DNA of 64,000 nucleotides from Gammaproteobacteria bacterium (GTDB lineage: Bacteria > Pseudomonadota > Gammaproteobacteria > Chromatiales > Chromatiaceae), in the NCBI GenBank assembly GCA_009929855.1, contig RZZN01000014.1, forward strand, positions 16,624 to 80,623. Reading direction: 5' to 3'. The notes beneath the pieces are model-generated. The model worked only from the letters and a program-made list of their open reading frames with translations, searched no databases and had not been told where the DNA came from. The first letter of the stretch is position 1. Each line of letters opens with the position of its first letter. The translations under genes and the position numbers were made by a program. Of the stretch, positions 53,621-62,377 are shown in pieces.

Positions 53621-56269
53621 GTGACGACGCATGCAAGGCATTGGCGCTACTGGGGAAAGGCCATGGCGGACGACTTCGCCAGTCCAAGTTGGCACCCGTT
53701 TGCTTACCACTCACTGGATGTCGCGGCGGTCGCTACAACCTTTTGGCGTGCGTCACCAAGGATTCCTCGCGCCTTTGCGAGTGCCTTCGAGATCGCACCG
53801 GATGAGCTGGATCGGCTGTGCGCTTGGATCCTGTTCTTCATCACACTCCACGACATCGGCAAGCTTCACACCTTATTTCAGATCAAATCGTTGGAGGCAT
53901 CGGCCTTGGCCTGGCCCGAGCTGGATCCGCGCGAGGTCATGACACGGAAAGCGCATGGGTATGACCACGGGGTCGAGGGGTTCCGATTGGTCAAGCAGGA
54001 CCTGCCCCTCTGGCACGCGCAAGAGGGCTCCGCCGCGAAACGATGGTGGCGGCGATGGCGTCCGTGGATCGCGGCCGTCACCGGTCATCATGGCGATATT
54101 CCTGGGGAAAACGAGGAATCTCCACCCCCGAGAGGCTATGCTGAAGCGCATTTGATCGAGCAGGATACAGAGGCGCGTCGCTCTTGGGTCGCGCAAGCGG
54201 AGCAGTTGTTCCTATCCCCAGCCGGTCTGGCGCTGAGCGATCTGCCGCCGGAATGCGGGGTTGCGGCAGCACATCTGTTGGCTGGGTTCTGCAGCGTCTG
54301 CGACTGGATCGGCTCCAATGCGGAGCACTTCCACTATACCGAGCCCACGATCGGCGAAGCCGCCTATTTCAAGCGCTGCGTCGAGCAGATCACGGCGGGT
54401 CAGTTGTTCAGGGATTTGGGCATGGTCGTCTCAGCGAAATCCTACCAAGGACTGGACGCGCTCTTGCGTCCTGGCGAGCAGCCTCGCGGGATTCAAGTCG
54501 TTGTCGATACCTTACCGCTCGCCCCCGGCCTGACCTTGATCGAGGCGCCGACCGGGGTGGGCAAGACGGAGGCGGCGCTCGCGTATGCCTGGCGGTTGGT
54601 CGAGGCGGGTCTGGCTGAAGGGATCGTCTTTGCTTTGCCGACCCAGGCGACGGCCAATGCGATGCTGACGCGTGCCGCGGATTTTGGTGGGCATGCCTTC
54701 GGGCATGCGAATGTCGTCCTGGCCCACGGCAACCGCTCCTTGAACGAGGAGTTTCGCCGTCTGATCGACGCGGGACGGCGCATCACCGCGCAAGGAGTGG
54801 AGGAGGCCGGTCGCCAATGCGCGACCTGGCTTGCCAGCAGTCGCAAGCGGGTGTTTCTCGGCCAGATTGGAGTCTGCACGGTCGATCAGGTTCTGTTGTC
54901 CGTGCTACCGGTGCGGCATCGTTTTGTCCGCGGGTTCGGACTTGCGCGGGCCGTGCTCATCATCGACGAGGTGCACGCCTATGATGCCTACATGAACGGG
55001 CTGCTCACCGAGGTGCTGCGACGCCAACGGGCCAGTGGCGGCAGCGCGATCCTGCTGTCCGCGACCCTGCCGGCCGCGATTCGGCAAGATCTGTTGTCGG
55101 CTTGGGAAGCGCCTACGGATGATCGGCCGGAGCAAGCACCCTACCCAGTCCTCTGGTGTGCCCGAAACCAAGGCATTATCCAGCAAACAGTACCCGATCA
55201 ACATCGCCCGCCCCAACGCTTGGTCTCGGTCGAGACACTCAAGCTTCCTGACGTGTTTCCCGATGAGACACTGATCAGGCGAATCCTGGACGCCGCCGAT
55301 GCGGGTGCCTTGATCGGGGTCGTGATGAACACGGTCGATCAGGCACAGCGTCTCTATGCAAGGCTTCGCGAAGCGACGATGCGACCGGTCGATCTCTTTC
55401 ATGCCCGTTATCGTCTGCAAGACCGCCAGACGATCGAGCGTCGTGTCCTCTCGTGCTACGGGCGCGACGCCGAGCGCAGCGGGGGACGCATCCTGGTCGC
55501 GACCCAGGTGATCGAGCAGAGTCTTGATCTCGATTTCGATTGGCTGATCACCCAGTTGTGCCCAGTCGACCTCCTGTTCCAGCGGGTTGGCCGCTTACAT
55601 CGCCACGACCGACCCCGCCCGGTCGGTTTCGAAAAGGCGTTCTGCACGGTCTTGTGCCCAGAGCAGGAGAATTACGCGGTCCATGAGCTGATCTATAACG
55701 ACGCGCGATTGCTGTGGCGTACCGAGCGACTCTTGATGGAGCATGGCTGCATCGATTTCCCGAGCGCGTATCGTGTCTGGATCGAGCAGGTCTATGGCTC
55801 ACAGGAATGGGATGACGAACCCACGCCCGTGCTGGATAGCCATTACACCTGGATCCAGGAGAAAAGAGCAGCCAAGGCAAACGCCGAGCAGCGCATCCAC
55901 GATACCGTGCAACAATTCAAGGACGACGACAGCAGCACCACGGGTCTCACACGAGATGGTGAAATGAGTCTGAGCCTACTCCCGACCTTGGAGGATGGAC
56001 GCCTCTTGGACCAAACCGACTGGTCTGACCTGGACGACTTCGGTCGTGCCGAGGCCCTGATGTCGAGCACGGTTCCTGTTCCGTGCAGCTGGAAGTCCGC
56101 CCTTCGACAATACGCACGGGATGAGGATGGACGGATCAGGCTCCCGTTACGTCCGACCGCCGAGGGCTGGGCATCGCTTGACGGGTATTTCAGTTATTCG
56201 ACCAGGATCGGTCTGCAACGGGTGTCGACGGCGGATCCCGATGATCCGCCGTCGCACCAACCCCGCTGA
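53621..56269 (+). CDS. cas3: Type I-E CRISPR helicase-nuclease Cas3
   Basis: An 882-residue fusion of HD nuclease and SF2 helicase that degrades DNA marked by Cascade. HD residues appear in YHSLDVAAVA, FITLHDIGKLHTLF and VTGHHGD (residues about 20-160). Helicase motif I APTGVGKTEAAL near 308, motif II LIIDEVHAYDAYM near 447 (DEVH), LLSATLP, and ATQVIEQSLDLDFD with FQRVGRLHRH near 650. GTG 53621 has GGAGGAG 5 nt upstream. The last codons and the stop (56267-56269) lie inside a degenerate CRISPR repeat. cas8e and the rest have a separate promoter downstream. Confidence 0.95.
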   Translation: MTTHARHWRYWGKAMADDFASPSWHPFAYHSLDVAAVATTFWRASPRIPRAFASAFEIAPDELDRLCAWILFFITLHDIGKLHTLFQIKSLEASALAWPELDPREVMTRKAHGYDHGVEGFRLVKQDLPLWHAQEGSAAKRWWRRWRPWIAAVTGHHGDIPGENEESPPPRGYAEAHLIEQDTEARRSWVAQAEQLFLSPAGLALSDLPPECGVAAAHLLAGFCSVCDWIGSNAEHFHYTEPTIGEAAYFKRCVEQITAGQLFRDLGMVVSAKSYQGLDALLRPGEQPRGIQVVVDTLPLAPGLTLIEAPTGVGKTEAALAYAWRLVEAGLAEGIVFALPTQATANAMLTRAADFGGHAFGHANVVLAHGNRSLNEEFRRLIDAGRRITAQGVEEAGRQCATWLASSRKRVFLGQIGVCTVDQVLLSVLPVRHRFVRGFGLARAVLIIDEVHAYDAYMNGLLTEVLRRQRASGGSAILLSATLPAAIRQDLLSAWEAPTDDRPEQAPYPVLWCARNQGIIQQTVPDQHRPPQRLVSVETLKLPDVFPDETLIRRILDAADAGALIGVVMNTVDQAQRLYARLREATMRPVDLFHARYRLQDRQTIERRVLSCYGRDAERSGGRILVATQVIEQSLDLDFDWLITQLCPVDLLFQRVGRLHRHDRPRPVGFEKAFCTVLCPEQENYAVHELIYNDARLLWRTERLLMEHGCIDFPSAYRVWIEQVYGSQEWDDEPTPVLDSHYTWIQEKRAAKANAEQRIHDTVQQFKDDDSSTTGLTRDGEMSLSLLPTLEDGRLLDQTDWSDLDDFGRAEALMSSTVPVPCSWKSALRQYARDEDGRIRLPLRPTAEGWASLDGYFSYSTRIGLQRVSTADPDDPPSHQPR

Positions 56270-56342
56270 CGCGGGGAACGATCGCCTTTGTCCGTTTTCA
56301 CTAAGCAGACAGCGGTGCATCCCCGAGTCGACCGGGGAAGGC
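56253..56342 (-). ncRNA. Candidate CRISPR-resembling regulatory RNA (CreR/CreA type)
   Basis: Read on the minus strand: pseudo-repeat 1 (56342-56313) GCCTTCCCCGG...GGGGATGCACCG, a 31-nt pseudo-spacer (56312-56282), then pseudo-repeat 2 (56281-56253) beginning TCGTTCCCCGCG. Compared with the array repeat, the first keeps the handle region ATGCACCG (array ATGAACCG) and stem arms CCCCG/CGGGG but has an altered loop with one extra base. The second keeps the 5' half and a 6-bp stem with GTCA loop, and loses the 3' end. The pitch is 61 bp as in the array. The pseudo-spacer pairs partially with 56424-56443 upstream of cas8e. Such RNAs are known to guide Cascade to repress cas genes or a toxin. Confidence 0.75.
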
Positions 56343-56347
56343 TCCTG

Positions 56348-56376
56348 AGTAAATGACGCTGGAGCGATCGGCGCAA
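56348..56376 (-). promoter_or_regulatory. Candidate promoter of the crRNA-like RNA
   Basis: On the minus strand TTGCGC (56376-56371) and TTTACT (56353-56348) are 17 bp apart. The predicted start is about 56341, at the first base of pseudo-repeat 1. Both boxes are weak matches. Confidence 0.4.
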
Positions 56377-56412
56377 GTCATATCTGACCGCGTGACTGAT
56401 CGAGGCTGGATC

Positions 56413-56446
56413 GTTCCGAGCTACGCTTTCAAAAAGCTGACAGCTT
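56413..56446 (+). promoter_or_regulatory. Predicted Cascade target of the crRNA-like RNA, with AAG PAM
   Basis: On the minus strand the site reads AAG (56446-56444) followed by CTGTCAGCTT (56443-56434). The pseudo-spacer is CTGTCTGCTT at the same positions. Sixteen of the first 20 positions match; mismatches are 6, 11, 12 and 18. It ends 2 bp from the -35 box of the cas8e promoter. Confidence 0.7.
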
Positions 56447-56448
56447 AT

Positions 56449-56478
56449 TTGACTTTGTCTCACGGAGCGATTTAGACT
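56449..56478 (+). promoter_or_regulatory. Promoter of the cas8e-cse2-cas7e-cas5e-cas6e-cas1-cas2 operon
   Basis: TTGACT (56449-56454) and TAGACT (56473-56478) with 18 bp between; each box matches four or five of six consensus bases. It lies about 50 bp upstream of the 38-codon ORF. Confidence 0.6.
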
Positions 56479-56487
56479 GTGCTCCGT
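56462..56487. promoter_or_regulatory. Inverted repeat spanning the cas -10 box
   Basis: ACGGAGC (56462-56468) and GCTCCGT (56481-56487) form a perfect 7-bp inverted repeat with a 12-bp centre that contains TAGACT. The dimer-sized layout suggests an operator for a helix-turn-helix regulator; none is identified. Confidence 0.4.
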
Positions 56488-56527
56488 CAGCCATGGTTTG
56501 CATGTTCTCGTGTAAGGAGAAGGGATC

Positions 56528-56644
56528 ATGAACACGTTCATAGGCAGCGGCTTACGGCTTGGCGGATGGTCATCCGAGAGGTTTCGACGGAGGCACCCGC
56601 CTGAGTGGACCCAATCGGCTTTGATTTGGCAGGAGGCTCCTTGA
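56528..56644 (+). CDS. 38-residue ORF coupled to cas8e, leader peptide or CreT-like element
   Basis: A small frame beginning MNTFIGSGLRLGGW, with AAGGAG 8 nt before the ATG, the best ribosome site in the cas region. Its TGA (56642-56644) overlaps the cas8e ATG as TGATG, and the cas8e ribosome site GGAGG lies within its end. Codons ATA (5), TTA (9) and AGG (18, 22) are unusual for this GC-rich DNA. The product is basic (SERFRRRH) and matches no family I know. It lies directly downstream of the promoter predicted to be bound by the crRNA-like RNA. Function may be translational control of cas8e or, more speculatively, tRNA-sequestering toxicity. Confidence 0.5.
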   Translation: MNTFIGSGLRLGGWSSERFRRRHPPEWTQSALIWQEAP

Positions 56645-58146
56645 TGAATCTGTTGACGGATCCCTGGATTCCGGTGCGCGCCGATCGAGGTCGCGGCGCC
56701 TTCCGGCTCCTCACCTACCGCGAAGTGTTGTGCGCATCCGGTCACTGGCGTGTCAGCCTTCCGCGCGATGATCTGGAGTTGGCCTGCATCCAGATGCTGA
56801 TTTGCATGACGCAGGTGATGTTTCAGCCGGCAGACGACGATCAACTGGTGGATCGTTTGGCTGATCCGCTGACCGACACCCAGTTTGATCAGGGCATCGC
56901 GGCCTACCTTGACTGGTTCGACTTAGAGCACTCGACATACCCCTTCATGCAGACGCGAGGCGTGTCATCGAAGGATGTGACGCCGATCCAGAAGCTCCTG
57001 ATTGGGCTCCCCGAAGGCAACAACCACGCCTTCTTCAACTCAGTCGATGAAGTGACTAGGCTGAGCGCCCCGGTCGCGGCAATCGCGCTCTTCCACCAAG
57101 CGTCCAACTGTCCGAGTTTCGGCGGCGGCTTCAAGGGCAGCCTGCGCGGCGGAGCACCCATCACCACATTGGTCGAGGGCTCCAATCTACGCGAGCAGGT
57201 CTGGCTCAACGTCCTCACCACCCAGCGGCTGCGCAAGGTGCTCACTTGGACCGACGGCCTAACCGCCGACCGGCCGACCTGGGTTGATCCGATCCGGGGT
57301 GGTGCAAAGATCTACCGTGATCAGATTGGATCGCTGCGTGGGCTCTTCTGGCAACCCGCCCATGTCGAGCTCGTTCCTGCCCCTGAGTCGGGTGACTGCG
57401 ATGTGCTCGGAATTCACGCGGATCGCCTATACACAGGTTTCCGAAAGGAAAAATTCAACTTCACATTGGTGGGAACCTGGCCCCATCCACACAGCGCATT
57501 GATCACATCGGTCAAAAAGGGATCGTCTGAGGACAAGTTCGCGTCCTTCACGACCAATGCACCGGCCTGGACCCGCCTGACCGAGCTGGTCGTGCAGAAA
57601 CAATCCGAAAAAGGCGAAGGTCATCGCCCCGCACCCGCGATCGGTCAAGCGCGGCACGCGTTGGATATCGCGCCACTTCACCTCCTGGTCGGCGGCTACC
57701 GCAACAAGCAAGCATCCGTCCTGGAGCGGCGTCACGAGCTGATCGAGCTGGGGGCTGGATGGGACGACGAGGACGGTCGCCTCGAGGACCTGGTCAATAT
57801 CGGATTGGCTGCACGCACCGCTTTGCGCGGCAAGCTATTTTTTGCCTCTCTGGGAAGCAAGGACAAGGGTCTGAAAGGCATCGGCGCGCCGATTCACGAG
57901 ACCGGGGAGCGCCTCTTCTACGCACGCACCGAAGCACTCATCCTGGATACCTTCTCGGACAATGCCACCTTTGCCGAATGGAAGGCGCGTGTCGCTGCCT
58001 ATGCCCAGGCATTGAGCACGGAATGCCAAGCGATTTTCACCGAGCTGACGGATCCTTACGCGATGAAACCCGAGTTGATCCCAATCATCGCCTGGTCACG
58101 TCGCAAGCTCATGTTAGACCTGAAAAAACTCAAGGAGGATCAATGA
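56644..58146 (+). CDS. cas8e: Cascade large subunit Cas8e (Cse1/CasA)
   Basis: A 500-residue Cse1 protein that reads the PAM and recruits Cas3. The N-terminus MNLLTDPWIPVRADRGRGAF matches E. coli CasA (MNLLIDNWIPVR); length is within a few residues of CasA (502). GNNHAFFNSVDEVTRLSAPV and CPSFGGGFKGSLRGGAPITT are family blocks. An upstream in-frame ATG at 56605 would add 13 atypical residues, so 56644 is preferred. Its stop overlaps the cse2 ATG (ATGA). Confidence 0.96.
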   Translation: MNLLTDPWIPVRADRGRGAFRLLTYREVLCASGHWRVSLPRDDLELACIQMLICMTQVMFQPADDDQLVDRLADPLTDTQFDQGIAAYLDWFDLEHSTYPFMQTRGVSSKDVTPIQKLLIGLPEGNNHAFFNSVDEVTRLSAPVAAIALFHQASNCPSFGGGFKGSLRGGAPITTLVEGSNLREQVWLNVLTTQRLRKVLTWTDGLTADRPTWVDPIRGGAKIYRDQIGSLRGLFWQPAHVELVPAPESGDCDVLGIHADRLYTGFRKEKFNFTLVGTWPHPHSALITSVKKGSSEDKFASFTTNAPAWTRLTELVVQKQSEKGEGHRPAPAIGQARHALDIAPLHLLVGGYRNKQASVLERRHELIELGAGWDDEDGRLEDLVNIGLAARTALRGKLFFASLGSKDKGLKGIGAPIHETGERLFYARTEALILDTFSDNATFAEWKARVAAYAQALSTECQAIFTELTDPYAMKPELIPIIAWSRRKLMLDLKKLKEDQ

Positions 58147-58598
58147 GTACCGACACACCCGATTTCGCCGATCTGTATCGGCGCTTCGAGCGATTGCCGC
58201 CCGGCTCCAAATCGCCCATGCGACGCGTCGCCAAACCAGAAGATCTGTACTTGACGCCGGGCCTTTATCGACTGTTTCCAGGCAGCCGGCCAAATTCACA
58301 GCAGATCCGTACTGCCTTTATCTTGCCTTGGTGTCAACAGATGACCGGCGGCCAATCACTCGGTGCGCTCTGCGCACAGAAGATCAGCGAGGCGCGTGTG
58401 ATCCAGATCGCCCGCTCGGAGACTGGTGAGGATGAGGACCTCGTGGCGTTTCGGCGGTTGATCATTCAACTCCAACCCGCCCTCGGCTGGCAGGAGACCG
58501 CGCCCTGGGTGTGGTTTTGGGGACGAAATAAGAAGCGTCGTCTCGTCGAGGACTATTACATGTCACTGCATCATCTTGATCAAGGAGCCAAGAAATGA
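58143..58598 (+). CDS. cse2: Cascade small subunit Cse2 (CasB/Cas11e)
   Basis: A 151-residue helical subunit, two copies per Cascade, which stabilises the R-loop and non-target strand. Blocks: ADLYRRFERLPPGSKSPMRR and LYRLFPG. The start is ATG 58143 overlapping cas8e, with AAGGAGG in the end of cas8e. Its stop overlaps the cas7e start as ATGA. Confidence 0.94.
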   Translation: MSTDTPDFADLYRRFERLPPGSKSPMRRVAKPEDLYLTPGLYRLFPGSRPNSQQIRTAFILPWCQQMTGGQSLGALCAQKISEARVIQIARSETGEDEDLVAFRRLIIQLQPALGWQETAPWVWFWGRNKKRRLVEDYYMSLHHLDQGAKK

Positions 58599-59728
58599 AG
58601 GGTCGGAATTTCGTCAATGTCCATGTCCTGATCTCTCACAGCCCATCCTGCCTGAATCGGGATGACATGAACATGCAGAAAACGGCCGTCTTCGGCGGAC
58701 GCACGCGGGTCAGGATCTCCAGTCAGTCATTGAAGCGCGCGATGCGCACCAACGATTATTATCAGACCCATCTCGGCCCACCTTCGGTGCGCACCCGTGA
58801 TCTCGGTTTGTTGACCCAGCGCTTTGTCGAGCGGCTCGAGGATCGTTATGACGCCGACCTGGTCGCGCAAGCGCTCGCACTCATGTCGGGCAAGGAAGGT
58901 ATCGCGACCGGCGAGGACGCGGATGCGGTCGCCCCTTGGTCGGTGGAGGAGGTCGCCTATTTCTGTGACTTGATCAGTGCCGGGGAGAGCGATCCGAAAC
59001 AACTCGAAAAGCGCATCCAAAAAGAGGCAGCGCCTTTTCGCGCCACCATGTCGAAGGCGGTCGATATCGCCTTGTCGGGACGGATGGCGACCAGTGGGCT
59101 CATGACTCATCTACCGGTTGATGGTGCCATGGCCATTGCTCATGCCATCACCACCCATGCCGTCGAGCCGCAGGACGTGGATTGGTTCACCGCGGTGGAC
59201 GATCTCACTCAGGACGCGGGCGAGACCGGCGCCGGACACCTCAATACCCAACAGTTCTCGGCAGGTGTCTTTTACCGCTATGCAAGCCTCAACCTTCGCC
59301 AACTCCAGCTCAATCTGGGTCTGATTCCGACCATCAGCGCACCCGAGTCACCAGAGACGCGCGCGCGCGCACTGGAGATCGCTGGCCATGTCCTGTATCT
59401 ACTGGCGACCGTCGTACCGGACGCAAAGCAGCAATCCTTTGCCGCGCACAATCTTGCTGATTTCGTGATCGTCACCCTTGGCGATCAGCCGATATCCTTG
59501 GCCAATGCATTCGAGAAACCGATCGAGCGCGATAAGCAATCGGGTGGCTTTTTGAAACCATCCATCAATCTGTTGACCGAGTACTGGTCCAAGATCCATC
59601 GTGCCTACAGTCTGAACGAGGAGGCGCGCGCATTCGCGGTCGACGGCACTCCACAGCTTGGCGAGCAAGCCACCTTCGACACACTGGCGAAGCTGGTGAA
59701 CTGGGTGAAACGTGACGGTACAGACTGA
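58595..59728 (+). CDS. cas7e: Cascade backbone protein Cas7e (Cse4/CasC)
   Basis: A 377-residue backbone subunit that lines the crRNA spacer in six copies and kinks out every sixth base. It begins FVNVHVLISHSPSCLNRDDM and contains KTAVFGGRTRVRISSQSLKR, as in E. coli CasC. An AAGGAG site precedes the ATG. The sixth-base kinking is what makes mismatches at positions 6, 12 and 18 of the pseudo-spacer tolerable. Confidence 0.96.
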   Translation: MKGRNFVNVHVLISHSPSCLNRDDMNMQKTAVFGGRTRVRISSQSLKRAMRTNDYYQTHLGPPSVRTRDLGLLTQRFVERLEDRYDADLVAQALALMSGKEGIATGEDADAVAPWSVEEVAYFCDLISAGESDPKQLEKRIQKEAAPFRATMSKAVDIALSGRMATSGLMTHLPVDGAMAIAHAITTHAVEPQDVDWFTAVDDLTQDAGETGAGHLNTQQFSAGVFYRYASLNLRQLQLNLGLIPTISAPESPETRARALEIAGHVLYLLATVVPDAKQQSFAAHNLADFVIVTLGDQPISLANAFEKPIERDKQSGGFLKPSINLLTEYWSKIHRAYSLNEEARAFAVDGTPQLGEQATFDTLAKLVNWVKRDGTD

Positions 59729-59738
59729 GGGCGCACAT

Positions 59739-60434
59739 ATGGCCGCTTTCCTGATCCTGCGACTGGACGGACCGATGCAGGCGTGGGGCACCCACACCTT
59801 CGAGGATTACCGCCCGGCCAATCTCTTTCCGACGCGTAGCGGATTGCTTGGCTTGATCGGGGGTTGTCTCGGTCTGGATCGGCGCGACACCGACAGTTTG
59901 AATGCGCTGGCCGAAAGCATCACCTTCACCGTCCGCGCTGACCAGCCGACCTCCGAGTCCAGCAAAGAGCCGTCACACATCAAGCGAGTCCAGAAACTGA
60001 CGGACTTCCACACCGTGCTGAACGCACGCAAGGTCGATGGCTCCGTCAACAAGAATCCAGTGGTGTCACGTCGCGAGTATCTCTTCGACGCATCCTTCAC
60101 CGTGGCGGTCGGAACCCGTGATGACGCGCTCTTCGGCCTGGATCGGATCGGCGCGGCGCTGCGTCGGCCTTATTTCACCCCCACCCTTGGACGTCGCTCC
60201 TGCCCGATCGCTCGACCTTTATTGGAGCAGGACCTCCCGATCGAGGCTGAAAATGCCTTGGCCGCACTTGCTGAGGTCGAGCCGGGCGGCGGCGTGATCT
60301 ACGCGGAGGATTCAGAGAGGGGGCAGATGATGCGGATCCGGGATGTCCCCATGTATGGACGCGTTCGGCAGTTTGGGACCCGCCAACTCCGGCGCCATCG
60401 TCTGGATAAGGCAGCAACGGGAGATGAGCGATGA
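59739..60434 (+). CDS. cas5e: Cascade protein Cas5e (CasD)
   Basis: A 231-residue subunit that caps the crRNA 5' handle. FLILRLDGPMQAWGTHTFED starts the family domain. The frame opens at GTG 59712, but ATG 59739 has GAGG 8 nt upstream and gives the usual N-terminus. It lies 10 bp after cas7e, and its stop overlaps the cas6e ATG. Confidence 0.94.
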   Translation: MAAFLILRLDGPMQAWGTHTFEDYRPANLFPTRSGLLGLIGGCLGLDRRDTDSLNALAESITFTVRADQPTSESSKEPSHIKRVQKLTDFHTVLNARKVDGSVNKNPVVSRREYLFDASFTVAVGTRDDALFGLDRIGAALRRPYFTPTLGRRSCPIARPLLEQDLPIEAENALAALAEVEPGGGVIYAEDSERGQMMRIRDVPMYGRVRQFGTRQLRRHRLDKAATGDER

Positions 60435-61057
60435 TCTTGAGCCGCGCCGAGATCCCATGGCATCAAGCACGTAACCCTTACGAGCATCACCGCATCCTCT
60501 GGCGGCTTTTTCCCGACCATCCAAAGGAGCCACGTCGGACCAGTGGTGAGCCGCGACAGGGTTTCCTCTTCCGCATCGAGGACAATCGACCTGGTCGGCC
60601 GGTGCGGATCCTCGTGCAATCGCGCTCGCGCCCAGTGCCAGCCGCTGGGGTGACCTTGGTCGCCAGCCGCGAGATCCGACCACACCCATCCAGCGGTCAG
60701 CGCCTCGCCTTTCTGCTCACCGCCAACCCGGTCAAAACCATCAAGGATGCACAAACCATTGATAAACCTCACAAGGCTCGCGAGACCTGTCGCGTACCTT
60801 TGATCAAGGAGGAGGACCAACGCAATTGGCTGGCACGGAAACTGGCTGGAGCTGCCGAGATCGATGTCCTGAATCTGCTGCCCCATCAGCCGATTTTCTT
60901 TGGTCGCGGCAAGCAGGCCGGAAAGCTGGCGCCCTTGACCTTCGAGGGTGTCTTGACCGTGCGGGAGCCCGCGGCGCTGGTCGATCTCCTGGAAAACGGC
61001 GTCGGACCGGCCAAGGCATTTGGATGCGGGCTCATGCTGGTCCGCCGCTACGCTTAG
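60431..61057 (+). CDS. cas6e: CRISPR RNA endoribonuclease Cas6e (CasE)
   Basis: A 208-residue ferredoxin-fold RNase that cuts pre-crRNA at the base of the repeat hairpin. The catalytic histidine is probably in NPYEHHRILWRLF (about residues 15-27), and the C-terminal glycine-rich loop is GVGPAKAFGCGLMLV. Likely also processes the crRNA-like RNA, whose pseudo-repeats keep the stem. Confidence 0.94.
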   Translation: MILSRAEIPWHQARNPYEHHRILWRLFPDHPKEPRRTSGEPRQGFLFRIEDNRPGRPVRILVQSRSRPVPAAGVTLVASREIRPHPSSGQRLAFLLTANPVKTIKDAQTIDKPHKARETCRVPLIKEEDQRNWLARKLAGAAEIDVLNLLPHQPIFFGRGKQAGKLAPLTFEGVLTVREPAALVDLLENGVGPAKAFGCGLMLVRRYA

Positions 61058-61091
61058 CCACCCCGGCGCTTGCCCGCGCCATCAGGAGAGC

Positions 61092-62286
<1,195 letters not shown>

Positions 62287-62377
62287 CAATCGAGGATGTA
62301 CCCATTGAGATGAATACACATTTGGTAAATTTTTGCACTCGATATTTTATTTTTAATCTCAGTGGGATGCAGGAAGT
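62287..62377 (+). promoter_or_regulatory. CRISPR leader
   Basis: 91 bp of AT-rich sequence (for example TTGGTAAATTTTTGCACTC and TATTTTATTTTTAATC) between cas2 and the first repeat, in sharp contrast to its surroundings. A possible promoter is TTGCAC (62333-62338) with TAATCT (62354-62359), but the 15-bp spacing is short. I see no exact IHF consensus. Confidence 0.75.

Noticed and set aside
56605..56643. Upstream ATG extending Cas8e by 13 residues
   Set aside because: The MNLLTDPWIPVR start aligns with E. coli CasA and has its own GGAGG; the extension would overlap the coupled small ORF.
62287..62377. IHF site in the CRISPR leader
   Set aside because: I looked for WATCAANNNNTTR on both strands and found no acceptable match.
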